This document shows positions 36,019-50,100 of a stretch of DNA of 64,000 bases, in pieces; position 1 is the first letter of the stretch; each line of letters starts with the position of its first letter. The stretch is from Pempheris klunzingeri (taxonomy: Eukaryota; Chordata; Actinopteri; Acropomatiformes; Pempheridae): the NCBI RefSeq assembly GCF_042242105.1, contig NC_092016.1, forward strand, positions 12,228,501 to 12,292,500, in the 5' to 3' direction. A program made the translations under genes and the position numbers. The notes under the pieces are model-generated. The model had not been told where the DNA came from. It made no database searches and worked only from the letters and a program-made list of their open reading frames with translations.

Positions 36019-39000
36019 TCACAAAATGAGGAGAAGTGACACAATTTGAAAGGGATTGAAGTTGAGAGAAATTCCCTCTGATGTGACGTGCGCTGGCAGG
36101 GTGGGATTTGGCATTTCCAAGAGATCGCAACTGAAAGGGAGGAAATAAATGTATTCTTAGACAATATAACAGAAATGATGCCAGACAGGAGTAAACACTA
36201 TAAATACTTACTGCCAGGCATCCCTGACTGGAAGGGTGGTGCTGAGAACTGCAGTCACACTGCTCCCATGTGACTCATAGAGTCGGACCACAAGTGCCCC
36301 TTTCCTGTCCTCGGCCTGTTATGATAAATAGAGTAAACAGCCATTAACAGGCGGGTGAGTGGATTAACTCAAGCTAGGTCAAGCTCAGTACTTAAGGGGA
36401 TACCTGTTTAATGGTCTCAAGGATGACTGCTGCAGTGCTAACAGAAAAGGCACTACATGGCACGGTGTCAGGAGCACACTGGATTGACCTCAAAGGGAAG
36501 TTGAGGTTGTATGCGCACTGGATGACCGAGGCATCTTGGAAGGATCCTGTATTACAACGCAGAAAATACTATATTACAAGTTCCACAGTCTTAAGGCCTA
36601 ATAAGGACAAAATATTTATTTCAAAACAATTAAATCCTACCTGTGTGAGGCATGATTGCATAAGTGAAATGGTGAGTTCCCATATCAGCATTAGCATCTG
36701 GGGCCTTTGGTGCTCTCAGTCTAAAGAAAAAGACATCTGCTGTTAGATGTGAGTCTTATTTCAATTAAGTGAAACTGAATTGTACTGTTTGGTTTACGGT
36801 TATACATGAACAGCATGGGACCTCACAGGGAGAGCGTCATAGTGTTCTTGTGAACCGAATATCCGTATTTGCACTCATTCAGCAGTGCAACTCCGAAATT
36901 ATGCTCTGACAAATCGGCCCATTTGTGACCCCAAACCTGAGAAAGACAATACAAAGCATTTTTACCATTATTACCTTTGTTATAATAGCATGACCAAAAG
37001 TGGTTTTCCTACAATTTAGGTGTGCAGGCCCAAAACACTACACAGTGTTGTCCAGATACATTAAGATGCTCATTACTAGTACAGTCGATTCGACGTACCT
37101 CAAATCTGGCCCAGTCCCATGAAGTGTTCCTGTGTGTGGGTCTCTGCAGATGGCCAAACTGGATCTCATATGTAGCACTGTGGCTGTGCACTCGCACAGG
37201 GAATTCCACCTTAAGAAACCTGTGTGACTCTGCCCACTTCACCTGAAATTGGAGGATGCAACATTGGGTATTTCTTGTGTTTAGCATTTGAAAGAATTTG
37301 TCTTTACGCAGAATTTCAACTTATAGATCAATGATTCTTTGGACCTGTGCAGATTCAATAATGTATAATAATGTTAAAGTGTACCTCTGTGTTGAACTTG
37401 ATGTAAGGACACATGGCGTCCATGACAATCTCCTGTGTGATAGTGCTCTTATCGCTGATCCTGAGGGTGACGCTGACACTGCCCCGGAGCCTGTCTGAGG
37501 ACACCACATGAACAGGCTGCACCACCTCCAGCACTGGCTTCCTATAGAGTCGATTCTGCTGTTAGTTTGTGATATTCATATCTGCAGTGCCCGCAAATAC
37601 TGTGATGTGTAGCAAAAGTTCAGATGTAGCAGAAATGACGACACCTCGTTTGCAGATGGTAGTCCATTACATCCCAAGCATCCCAGTACAGGGGGACATC
37701 ATCAAACATGACAAACTGGTTCCCATGACAGCCGTCAGAGATGGCTTCTCTGAAACCGACGGAGAGGTGAGACAGGTGTGAATTCATTCCAGTTAATGCT
37801 GTAGTAGAAAATACACATGTGGTCCTACAGTACCTGTTTGCACTGATCAAATACAATGATGCCAGAGTGCCATCTTTGTTTATGACAGTCTGTAACATCC
37901 CGTTCTCCATGAGGACAGTGCCATCAGTCTGTAACATTACACGTCTCAGTTAGCCAAATGAAATAACAACAAGACTAAATTAATGAAATGCTCTATATAT
38001 GGTACATACTTGAACAGTGACAGAGACTGGAGCCATGGGCTTTGTGTCTTTAACAAGAGACAGCCCGATGCTGGGAGCCCTTACCAGAGCTACAGAACAA
38101 CAGAAACCACAGAGCATTAGCTATGATGACATAATTTGGAGGGCAACAATAAGCATGAATACTGTAAATATCTAACATACCCAGACCAGGTTTACCAGAG
38201 CCGTCTTGAATCTGGATGACTTCATGACGCTCCCATGGCAGGGAGTTGAACACACCAGCAGAGCTGCCCTTAGACCCCAGGGCTTCACAGGCATCATGCA
38301 GCAGGCGAGCACCCTCACTTCGGATATCTAAAACACAGTGTGATGTACTTTTTATTTTTTGATAAAAACATACCAATACAGCTCTGATTTTAATGGTCAG
38401 CTACTGGAAACTACACCTTCATAATATCCGAGCGCATCCTCCACAACCATCTCTATACAGCTGCCGGGAATCACATCATGGAACTGGTTTAGAAGAAGCA
38501 GCCTGTAAAGTAAAAATCAAAGAAACTATTTTCATACTGTAACAATAGAGACCATTTATTTATTTATCCTCGTCATCAAACTGTAATATGTGTGTCTGGA
38601 CCTCCAGAGCTCCTGCAGTTTCTCCACAGGATACTGAAAAGTTCTGTTCTGAAACAATGCCAAGCTGCTGGCTATCTCCACGTCATGAAGCAGCGTCTCA
38701 CACTGGCGGTTTCCTCGTTTAATCTGAAAAAACAATGAAGCAAGCATGAATATAACTGCACTTTTACGCTACAAACATTCTTGATTACTTTAACACATTA
38801 CCAGTTCGTAGCATTTTTATCCTTCATGCAACTGGACTAGTTTTATTAGTGGTTATGTGAGGGACTGTATTTTATAAGGTGTTACTTGTAAATATGCCTA
38901 CTTCCTTCCTATATGCTTGTGTGTCTGCTTTTACTGTTAAAGCAATCTGCACCACCAGTGAATATTTACACCTAAATGATATGTATTTACATATAGTTTT

Positions 39001-42000
39001 ATAATGCACAATATTCTCCTTATTTCTTCATTTCTGCCCTATAGATTTTGATTCTACCTGCGCCTGTGTGGTGTAGGTGCCATTGTGCAGCTCCAGGAAG
39101 AGCTCTCCAGTCCAAGTACAAAGCAGAGCAGAATCAGCCTGAAGCTGTGAGAAAAGCTTGTCAGGACTGGACGTCTGGACTCTGAGAAACACACAAGAAT
39201 TGGAGATGGACGTGACAAATTACATCTCTGGTTACACTTTTGTTATTCATTCTGAGTAACACATGACCCTGTTGACCACTGTTGTAAAATGAAACCGTAA
39301 CGACATCAGCAGACATCACTCATATCCTTTTGCCTTTTAACCTGCCTGGAGCAGTCTGCTGCTAACGTGCTGACACATCCCTTTAAAAACGTCATCACAG
39401 TGCAAGAAAAATGAACAGAAAACCTCTGACAAAGCGTTTCCGCCCTAGTTTGGGCTGGGCTGTTGTTACTGATGATTAGTGAATTAGTGTGGGACAGGAA
39501 CTGACTTGGGAAGTCCATCTGTGTCCTGCACGCGGTGCAGTCTGTCTAGCATGAGCTGCGTGGGTCCACCGCCTCCATCACCAAATCCAAACAGCACTGC
39601 GCTGTGGTTGGCTCTGCCTTTGTCTTTGTTATTCTTCACAGTTTTCACCAGCTGCGGGCAGACAAAACCATGGATGCAGATGTTTGAGGGTTGTAAATAT
39701 TCTCTTCACAGACTCAACATTCACCATGTAATGCGAACTGTAGACCAAACTCACTTCCTCAACCTTGCCCTTCATTTCATAGGAATTTCCAGGGGGAAAG
39801 TGAGTTAAAACCTTGGAGCCATCCAGTCCTTCCCAGAAAAATGTGTTGTGCTTTGGGAAAGAGAAATCTAAACTGAAAATCAAGTGCTTTCAGTTATATT
39901 TGTTTAACCAAATGCCGGGGTACCTTACGTACAGGAAAGGTGTTGACCAGGTTCCAGCTGAGCTTCTGTGTCAAGAAATTAGAAATGCCACAGCCCTGCA
40001 TTATTTGAGGAAGTTGGGCTGAGTAGCCAAATGTATCTGGAAGCCAGAACTAAAGAGAGAAAAAAATACTCTTATTAAGTATTTCTGATTAAAAAAAAAC
40101 AAACATACAGAGGCAAGTTTAAGTCATGAGTACATTTTTTTGATTCCCTACCTCTTTGCAATGGATCCCAAACTCGTGATTAAAGAAACGCTGGCCTTCC
40201 AGGAACTGCCGGACCATGGACTCACCTGAAGGCAGATTTCCATCCTGACAGGCAAACATGTTATTAGTACATCTTAACTGAGGATACCATGCTCGTAAGA
40301 AGGACTGAATGGTAGAAGCCAAAATAATCATATTCATAAGAAACATGAGGTTTCATTGATGTCGTTCACCATTTCCACCCACGTTCCTCCAACTGGAATG
40401 AACTGGCCTTTCTTGACGTAGTGCTGAATCTGGGAGTAGAGTCCTGGGTACCAGCTCTTTACCCACTGGAACTGCTGGGCCTGAATGAAAAAAACAAAAA
40501 GGTCAAATCTGAAGAGGACTGTTCAGGATTTTTAGAAACATTATGACTCATGCAAAACTGTATTAGTAGAGAATAACCTGAGAGCAAGTAAAAACAAACT
40601 CTGGATTCTTCTCCATTAAACGGATCACTGTCACCCAACTTCGGCCACATTTGCGAATGGTCTCTTCGTATGGCCACAGCCAAGCTGCAGATACAGAGGC
40701 GTAAATAATCATTTCCTAATAATTTGACAAAAAATGCAATGTTGCAAGATTTTACGTGCATATTCTATTAGTCTTCTGCTTCAAAAAATAGCGTGGAGTG
40801 CTCTTTTTTAGTGTGCCACCTCGTTTCGATTTCCATAAATGGACAAATTAACATGAGCTTTGAAATGAAACCTCATTCTCAGCCCGATTCAGTGTTAGAA
40901 ATAAAACTGAGACCAGAGTCTATGTGGCAGTGACCCATTGCATGAACAGTGTGCTGGCTTTCTCCGTTCCGCTGCCTGAAGAAGTTCTTGGCGAGACTGT
41001 GTGCTTTGGAGAAAGATCTCGGATCAGAGGGATCACAGACGTTCACCATCTCATTGACAGTGAAGAGTGCCTGGTAGCCACGTTGCTCTCCCTCTCCGAG
41101 TTCCTGGGAAGGAAGAGAAAAGAAACAGCAAAGGCTTATGTTTGCTTTCATTTAACTTTAAGTAAAGTAAAGCAATGCTCCATCACACACTATCTTGTGC
41201 GACTGTACCTTTACGATGTCAATAAGCATCTCAAAATCAGTCAACATCTCCTGTACTTCCCGGTTAAAAACCACCAGCTCAGCTTTCTGTACAGAAAACC
41301 TCCTGTTGGGGTCTGGGGCAGCAATCATGGACCCTTGACCAGCTCCAAAAAGCCCATTACAGGCCACCTCTATGTAAAGGGTGACACTAAAGAACAAGAA
41401 AATATGAGTGTTTTAGTTGGGAGCTGCCCAAAAGCTCAGTAAGCCAAGTTGGTTACAAAGGCAGCAATGAACTTGTGTTTTAGGGAACTGACCTGTGTGG
41501 CTCCTCGTCTTTGAGACAGTCAGATAGGACGTAACTTGTCTTTTCACCCTCTTTAGTCAGGCCCTACAAGTCCACATGTTACATGTCCTAATGAAGTCTA
41601 ATCATGGGTTTAGCACTGAATTTTGGCACTTTAATCTGGCCTCACTCAAATAAAACTGCTGCTATATTACCTGAACTGGCTGTCCATCTCTCCATACCAT
41701 CGCTTCTCCATCGCTTTCCCACAGAAGATGAACCTCTTTCCCTCTCCAGGACTCTGGGATTTTCAGGGTCACTTTAAACCAACAAGTCCACCACCTTCAA
41801 CAACAAGCATCAAGCTTGGGTTAATTGCCGAGATCTGAGAAAACCAAAACATCTGAGGGCGATAAAATCTGACAGTATTACTTACGTCGGTCCAAAGGTA
41901 TCACCCACTTTATGAGGTGCAAAGTTCTGCATGGAAGCCTCTGTGAATGTGATCCGTTTTGAGGACAAGGAGGAGGCGAGGGACTCCAGTGGGCAAGAGT

Positions 42001-42551
42001 CTCCATAGAGTCTGCAGAGAATAATTGTTCATGTTCAATCATTCAAGTTAATTATACAGCTCAAAATCACAATCTCAGTTTGCCTCAAGGGGCTTAACAA
42101 TGCCTCTGAATTCAGATAAGGAATAACTCAAACCCCAAAAAACATGCTCTGACTACATCTGATCTATGAGTAGTTTGCAATTACATACACATTATTTATT
42201 TTTTTTAAAGCAGTATATAAGGCTATTTATTTTAGATGCATAATCCACAGAGCAATTTTCCTAAAGGTAACAGGACCCTATGTATAGGGGGGACAAGCAT
42301 TAAATATGAGGAAAGAAACACTTAGAGCTGCATGCTGTGCTCTTACTGTGATTTAACCACAACAACCGTCCATTGAAAACTATCACAGACATGTTTGGTC
42401 TATTGCACTTCACCGTTCAGCTCAGTGCAGCTGTGTGAAAGACGCCTTACCGTCCTCTCAGGTTGCAGTCTGTGAAATAAATATCTGAGGTAAATTTCTC
42501 TGCTCTCTCGAGGAGAGTGCGCCTGTTCTTCAGCACAGGCTGATGGTACAT
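36019..42551 (-). CDS. MAN2C1: MAN2C1, cytosolic alpha-mannosidase (GH38), 26 coding exons
   Basis: MAN2C1 trims mannose from free oligosaccharides in the cytosol. Minus-strand exons: 42451-42551, 41886-42011, 41671-41794, 41493-41563, 41209-41386, 40914-41103, 40578-40684, 40370-40480, 40152-40244, 39933-40049, 39755-39850, 39506-39651, 39058-39181, 38602-38723, 38417-38502, 38181-38327, 38010-38089, 37834-37928, 37645-37749, 37385-37541, 37099-37242, 36827-36936, 36641-36720, 36404-36546, 36212-36315, 36019-36130. Total 3069 nt, 1022 residues (human 1040). The start is [22 protein letters not shown]38 metal-site HID sits in [16 protein letters not shown] and the nucleophile Asp in [29 protein letters not shown] is another family stretch. 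The C-terminal beta-sandwich part includes [20 protein letters not shown] and ends SLLLIL. No signal peptide is seen, which fits a cytosolic enzyme. Some donors are weak (GTCTCA, GTCCAG, GTGTAG), but the frame holds throughout. Confidence 0.96.
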
Positions 42552-44156
42552 CTCGAAGCGAACGCCTGCAGGCTTGCACAGCAGCGAACAGGGAAGATAA
42601 ACTCAAATCTACAGGAGACCCGGAAGTAAACCTTAATATTATTGTATTTGCAGTAAGCAGCCACTAGATGGCAGTCATGTCCAATGACCTGCTACAACGC
42701 TGTTTTCGTCCTCAGGGTGCGGAGTCAGCAGGTCAGTGAGCGCCTTTTACACCTCTTTTATCAGGTAAAATTGGTGAAATCGTGTAAACCAAACGTAATT
42801 ATTTATTGTTTGGGTTTTTTGAATAGCAATTTGAGGTGCTGTAGGTCTAAATATGTCTCTGTAGATCACTGATACTGCTTAAAGTAGGCCCACTAGACTT
42901 ATTGAGAATTATAGAATGTAACAAAACTGGCATTTTCACTTAGAAACACATAAATATCTTTATTTTTTTATCCTGGTACAGCAGTTATTCATTCTTATTT
43001 TACACAAAGTAACAACTGACATTGGCACACATACATTTAACTTACGAATACATTGAGCTGCTACAGTTTAATGTATGCATTAAAGATATGGCAACAGAAT
43101 ATCATCAATGTAATAAGGCCAGACATTACACATTTTATTGTGGAGAAACCCTGTGTTTCTCTGCACAATGTTTCTCTACACCAGGTCGCTCAGTCTAAAG
43201 TATCTAAAGTCTTACTGTAAAGGTGTCACATTCTAAGCTGTAAGCATGCAACTACTGTGCATTGAACATAAGGAAAATAAAGGCAGACAAGATGATGAAA
43301 TGGTCAGGATGACATTATGATGAAGTAACTCTCCAGCGGACCTGTGGTTAACTGTACAGGCTACAGTCTGAGTGGGAGGCTCTCACGGGGGCTGGGGAGT
43401 TAGTCTTGTGATCAGGCTGGCGGACAGGGGTTAGGGGTCAGCCCACGTGCAGCCTGAAAACACAAAAGCCTTTTTTTTCTCAGCATTATTCACAGGGAAG
43501 GAGCTGTGTGTTTCTGTGTTTGTACGCAGCTAAGCACCCTTTTATTACAAAATCCATAGAGCAGCTCTAAGTACAGGGTTGGTGGAAATGTGGTATAGCC
43601 CATCCCTCTCAGGCCACCCTACCATCAGGGATGTCTGTCGACTCCAATCCCCCTATTGTTTGGACTGTGGTCGGGCTTTCCATTGTGCCAAGACAGCCCA
43701 AGGGAATGGGTGCAATGGTCGGACTTGACCTGAGATTCTCACCAGCTCAGCTCTGGCCTTACTGCGTTTGCCTGGAAGCTTCTGTGCAGAGCTCTCCTTA
43801 AGAAACTCACCACATCATGTCAGATAAATAAAGGAGGATTAGAGAGGACAGCTGTTCCTCTTGCTCTAAGGAAGTAGCCATACACTTGAAGGGATGCCTA
43901 CCATGTTCTGCCTGCCACAACACAGCAAAGGACGTTCAGACTGTGGCTTGAGAAAAAAAAAAAAAGAGTGCTTCCCAAAACCCCAGCCCTGCATGCAAAC
44001 TTTATCGTGTGATCTATGTAAACCTCTCATGCTTCCACAAATGTCCAGACTGACCCACAGGACGATTTCACAAATACAGAATGCAAAAGGACAACGTTCT
44101 CATGGTCTTGTTGAAGTTTCAGTGAGATCCTTTGATGTGAGGTCCAGAACGATGAG
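42552..44156 (-). other. MAN2C1 promoter side and CA12 3' UTR
   Basis: MAN2C1 begins at 42551 and CA12 ends at 44157, both on the minus strand. An AATAAA for CA12 lies at 42959-42964 on the minus strand, giving a 3' UTR of about 1.2 kb. The remaining 400 bp hold the MAN2C1 5' UTR and promoter; no gene is seen in them. Confidence 0.5.
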
Positions 44157-47100
44157 CTATACCCTTGAGCCGTACTCGTCTCTCTCTCCACTGTCGTATC
44201 CAACACCTTTGCTCTTGTCCTGTTGAGCACCAGCTCTGAGGAACAAAACAGCCATTCAGGATTTGATTACGTCTCTAAGTACATGCAATTACAGTCTTAA
44301 ATGAGTGCTTTCCCTTAAGATGTAGATTTATTTCGTGCCAATCAAGCATCTCTTGCTGAAGTATTGTTTTGTAATCAAGCTAATGTTTATTTAGTTCCAT
44401 GATAAATGAGCAAGATTCTGAAGTGTTATAGGCAATTAAATGTGAGGGTTATCTTTTTTCCTCCCCAGTTCTTAATTTATCCACATTTTCTTCAACAGCT
44501 ACACTTTTCCATTTACTCAGGAGGGTAGCCATGTACAAACAGAGGATTGCTGCTGCTGATTTATAAGGAAACATACAGTAATTACTTTGGAATCTGGAGG
44601 AAAGAGACACTGAAGGAATATTTGAAGATAAGAGGAACATTTGACACTAAGCTACCCACCAACCCGTCTGTGATGAGGCTGTCACTTAGTCTTTCAGGAC
44701 CAAAAGCGGATTGTGCATCATTAGCATTAAGAAATGAAAGAGGAGAAGTTATATCCTCTGATGAGGAGACAGCTGTAAAGCCTGTTTTACCCCTGGAGTG
44801 GTGGTTATTTACATATTTTTCCTCAGATATATTTTTGAAAACAGAAAATCTTGTTGAAATGAGTGATTTATGGTGTCTTCATACTACTTAACATAATATG
44901 TATTAAATCTGCCTTTTTAAATTCTTTTTGAATGAGTTAATAGACAATAAGTAAATCTCCTTAAATTCTTGTACTAGTATTGTATAAGTTTCTTTCCCCA
45001 TATAGAGAGAAAGCCAGTGATGTCTTGCTTTAATCTTCATTTTTGTAACTTTCTTTAATTGTATTTTCAAATCAGAGGTTAGACCAACGAAGTTTTATGT
45101 GACTTTTGTTTCCCCCTAAACAAACTGGTAGAGGAACACCATAAGTTCCTCTACCAGTTCAGTTCCCCGCATACTAAAACCTTAACAGATTAGCAGGTGC
45201 ATCATCTTGTTTGTTCAGTTTTTTACCTCATGGTTGCTGTCAACAATGTTATTAGTGACTTAAAAAGTTAATTCTCAAATGCATTCTCAACTATGTACTG
45301 CAAGTTGCAGAACCCAGTGCAATCCCAAGAAAATATTCTCTAGGGTACAACTTTTATAGAAGACCGCAATTATACAAAATTACTTATAATTTATGCGACG
45401 TCACATTGTAGAGGGTAAGTAAGAGCGGCACAAGTGAGTGTACATTCCCAAAAATCCCAACTAATGAGGACATAACCCCTATAAAGTCTTTTTTTAAAAA
45501 CTCTGAACTCCAAGATGGGAGGGTCAATTAAGGTTAACCATTTTCTTGAAACACCCTCCGCAAGTGTCTTTCTATACATATATATCTCTCACCACCTAAA
45601 TAAATCATGGGAAGCGCTTAACTTGTTCAGTAAAACAAATAGGCTAGCAATTCAGATCTTTACACTAACCAAGTACTTTTTTGGTTTTTGGGAGATTCAA
45701 ACACACTGTACAAATATCTTCAAACAGTTTAATATACACCGGTTTGATCCCCCTGACAAACATCTTGTTTTATTGTTTTTTGCCCTTTGCTTACCTCTTG
45801 TGCCTAAATAGACAGCATATTAAAGAGACAATGAGAGCAAGTCCCAGTGCAGAGCCCACCAGTATGGGAACCAGTAAACCTGCAGAGCATGGATCAACAG
45901 AAGCACAAAGGATTATGGGATAATTAGGGTCTAATGAGGGATAATATGTGTGCATAAGTGTGTGTAACTAAAAACTAAAAAATATTGGGAAAAAAGTTAA
46001 TTAAAATTGTAAATTAATAGAATTGACAAAACTTTGACCCAAACAAATAAACCATTTATTTGTTAAGGCAGAGTTTAAGTGTTTTAGTGGTATTAGAAAC
46101 ATTTGGCATGTTGTTATATTCTACATTATGCTTTATCATAAGCTCTATATGATATATACATTTATTCCATAATGGTTTAGTTTGGTCATCTATTATCTTA
46201 GCTTAGTAATTATTAATTTCCTTTATAGTTAGTTAACTGAGTTGAAGTCAGACAGAGACTCTTGTGTTGCTCACTTGTTAAAATCTCACGAGATGTTAGT
46301 TGCCTAAAGAGAGGATCCTTTTCATGTTGCCTATGAAAGTGAAGAACACACACAACAAAGAGGAACAAAATATACAATAGCAACATACCGATGTCTATCC
46401 AAGATAGGTCAGCTAAATAACAAAAGAAGAAGAGAAAAAGAGAGAGAAAACGATGAAAATGAAATTCATAGAGGAACAGACACCTCAGATTCGTACGCTC
46501 CAAGGAAACAGAGTTATTGTTTCACGGAAGATATAAGAAAAAAAGTACTCTAAGTTATTATGTATAAGAAACACATCTTTATATGACACAAGCTAACAGT
46601 ATAGACTCATTTGGATTCAGACATGATAATGCACTTGATGTCATTAGAAAGTTTTGATCTCATTTCATTCCAATGTTCTGGTAAAGGCCAATATTTCCTG
46701 CCTGCCTTAACATGACATCAGTAAAATCATCACTACCAGGTTATTTCTGGATTGGAAATGTTGTCTCTCGTACACACACACACACACGCACGCACACGCA
46801 CATGCACATGCACACACACACAGAGCAAAAACTGTGTCCATCAGTTTTTTGAAACTTAGTTATAGCAAATACAATCCCTCATCTGATTTCTGCTTCTTGC
46901 ACAGCTCATAATCTTATTGTCTTTACATTTACTATAGAACGCATATGAAGACTTTTCTGCGATGATGTTTAAATGAGAAAGTGAGTTTGACGTACGCTGG
47001 CAGAGAGTCCAGCTCCATGTGTTCATGAAAAACACTTCATTTTGATAATATAATAATTTAATAATATTAGTTATGTGAGGTCACACGGCAAGGTGCAAAT

Positions 47101-50100
47101 GCAGTAGTGAAGAAATGTGCCATGTTTGCTTCATGCGAAATGCTTTTATTGAGAATAGCTTTACTTATGGCTTACTTATTGTAAATGGCATTTTCAACAG
47201 AGGAACAAATTATAAGAGAAGACAGGGATATGACGTTAAGCGCTTCAGCTCTAGAAAATTCTTTTGGTTTAGCTCCATCTCTATATTACGCAAGACAATA
47301 ATTACTAGCATAGCTCCACAATTACCAAACTATAGAACTGTGCGGTATAAAACTGTAAGGATTCTTTGCCAGACATTTGGTGTACTACATGTAGCTTGAT
47401 GCATATAGATTTCCAAGCATGAAATATATACTTTGTAGTGTTTTTTTTAAAGCATTGCATGGCAAGGAAATTTCAAGCACATTAGAAAAAGTAAATATGT
47501 CTCTTTTTTTTTTATTTTCATGCCAATTTTGAGATTTGCTGCATACAGCGCTGAGCACAGTCAGTGGTGATGCGTAGACACTTGCTTGCTTGCAACAATA
47601 ACTGTATATTAACTCTTAAATCTCTCTTTCGGATAGAAATTGTGTTGTAAATATGTGCACATACTGGAGAGAATAATTTAACATTAAATACATCTGTGAG
47701 TAAGATTGGTTTGTGGGACAAACAACTGATGTCTGCTACAAAAAGTGACATAATTTGAGTCTCAACTATTTCAGGAATCTCTAGTCTTCCCACTCCATTG
47801 GCAAAAGCCAAGGATGTGGATAACCCTGGCTGTGCGGTTTCCTGGGAACAGTAGCAGGGGTGAGACTGCCATAGTTTGTCACTGGAACACTTTTCTTGAT
47901 TGCAGTGGAGGTCTTCCGCTGAATCATCAAGGCTTTTGTTAGAGAGCGATCTAACTCAAACGCCTCATCTGTTGGTGGCCGTCCACGGAGAATATGTCTG
48001 ATAGCGGGGAGGGCTAAGTCTGACTTACAGTCCAAGTAGCTCCTGAGGTTGAGCTCAGGGAAAATTGAATCTCTGAGAGCCTGAACCAGCTGGTTCTCAG
48101 TATGGGACTGTTTGAGCTGATGGAAAACTCTCTGCTCCAGGGAGCCATAGCATAGTGCGTCTTCAGCCAACCCTAGCTTTCCCACAGAGCGGTTGGCCTG
48201 GCTTTTCTTCCACAGGGATGGATTCAGCGTTGCTTGATTGTATTTGGCCAGAGTCTCACTCTTTTGGTTCTTGAGGTCTTTCTTCTTGCCAGCATGGAGC
48301 TTCTCTGTGCCGCCTGGTAGGAGCTGATAGAGCCCTTCATCAGCCAGGTCTGCTAGGTCGCCAACCAGCAGCTGTTGAACGATTCGCTTCCTCGTGAGTG
48401 GAGATGTGACTGTAAGAATACCGTGCAGTCCTCTGCCTGCATCAGACACACAGCCAATCACAGCTTGTTAAACATCCCCGTCTGTGGGATATTTCTTGGA
48501 ACGACTTTAGGCCTTCACGCCCAGCATGCAAAAGCACTGCCTGAAGTGATGAAGTAAAAGCACAAGCCATCGCCTGCTAGATGCTGCGCATGAAAGCTAA
48601 TAGCAGAGGATTCCACACTGCCGTGTCAAAACATATGTGCCATTAGAAAAAGCATAGCTCAGAGAGGGAAGCTTTGAAAATGAGGAAAACATGCACATTC
48701 ATACCAGACTATATGGACCTAAATACCATACAGTGTGGTAAACCAGTCAACCACATAAAAGTAAGCCTTTAAAGACAAATTTGAGGGCTGCAGACTTTCT
48801 CAGTATGTCACAGGGATGGCTAATTTGTTGTGTCTAAAAAGATGGCCTACTTTCCCAGAAGCTCATCAAAGTCAATCAGCTTTTAAGATGATTAAGAAAG
48901 ACATCGACATGAAAGCTCAACCACAAGCAGGTGATACCATACAAGTGTGACAGCCCTGTGCTTTGCAGAAGGAAACACGCCAATACATCATTCAAACCTG
49001 CCTTTTTGCCATTTTTAAAGCAGCGCCGTGGCCACGTCAGTTAACTGGCCTTTGCACTCATGCTCCAACAATAAAGCAAGCCCATTTTGAAGACCATACT
49101 TACCCTCCTTAAAAGATACCAGCACAGCTCTGCTGTCAGTGTGCTGTGGTTTCCTGTAGTTGTCATTCAGAGGCACAGGGGCTGAGTCCTGGGCATGTGA
49201 GGAGTAGAGGGTTGTTGCCAGGGCCAGAAACTAAGAAGACACAACAAAACAAAATCTTGTTACGCACACCAGTTTTTCCACACCACACCAGTTAAGCCAG
49301 TTTCCACACCAGTGAAGGTTAAATATATGGGGCTTGTCATGGTAAACTGTCTGAAAAATCAGGTTAACAGGCTTATTTATTCTAATATCAAATCTGTTTA
49401 AGTATTTAACACTGATGGAGCACCTGTTTGTGAGATATTGTGACATGATTCCTGAACAATGTCCAAAGGACACTTGGGTAGCATGGAGGAGTCGTCAGTG
49501 ACCCATCGTAGCGATAATACTCATCCAAACGTGCAGGCAGCAGTGCTCTGATGTTGAAACCAGACACCTGCACTCTCTGATCTGTCAGTTGAAATAAACA
49601 CAGACATTACTTGTAACTGTAACTTGTTATATTCAGTGTGTCAAAACTACAAAAGAAAAAATCACTACTTTAGACTCACCCCTGTATTTGATACCATTGA
49701 TGAACTTCAAAAACTGTTCAAAAGCCGGATTGAACTCTCCGATCTGTATGACAAACACAATTATATGGTCCAGTTCCACAGAAATTCACACATCACTGTC
49801 CCCACCCACAGAGACCCTCATGTCTCACCTCAATCAGGACACCCAGCACAGCCAGGCCGTCAGATTTGTCTACAGCCATGGACATGTTGGGATACTTATC
49901 TGAATTGAAGTGCACAACGTGCATCTGTGAAAAAAAACAGAGAAAGAAGTCAAGACCCTGTGGAACAAACAAACCAAAAAGCAGTCAAAACCCTGAGATG
50001 ATTGGTGAGAAAAATCTGATTTGTTTCTTTATTACATCCAAAGTGAAAAGTGAGCAGCAACAAAGACATCAGATAGTTGTAGAGAGAGCGGTTAATTTGC

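Noticed and set aside
39506-39808. 100-codon plus-strand open frame
   Set aside because: It is antisense to a MAN2C1 exon with clear GH38 sequence.
45123-45159. microRNA precursor
   Set aside because: A 15-bp stem with a 7-nt loop is too short for a Dicer substrate, and the flanks do not extend the pairing.
46213-46503. 96-codon minus-strand hydrophobic open frame
   Set aside because: It runs through a 24-nt CA12 micro-exon and both flanking intron edges. Only the micro-exon is supported.
47115-47399. 94-codon plus-strand open frame in CA12
   Set aside because: It has no similarity I recognise, no splice support and the composition of AT-rich intron.
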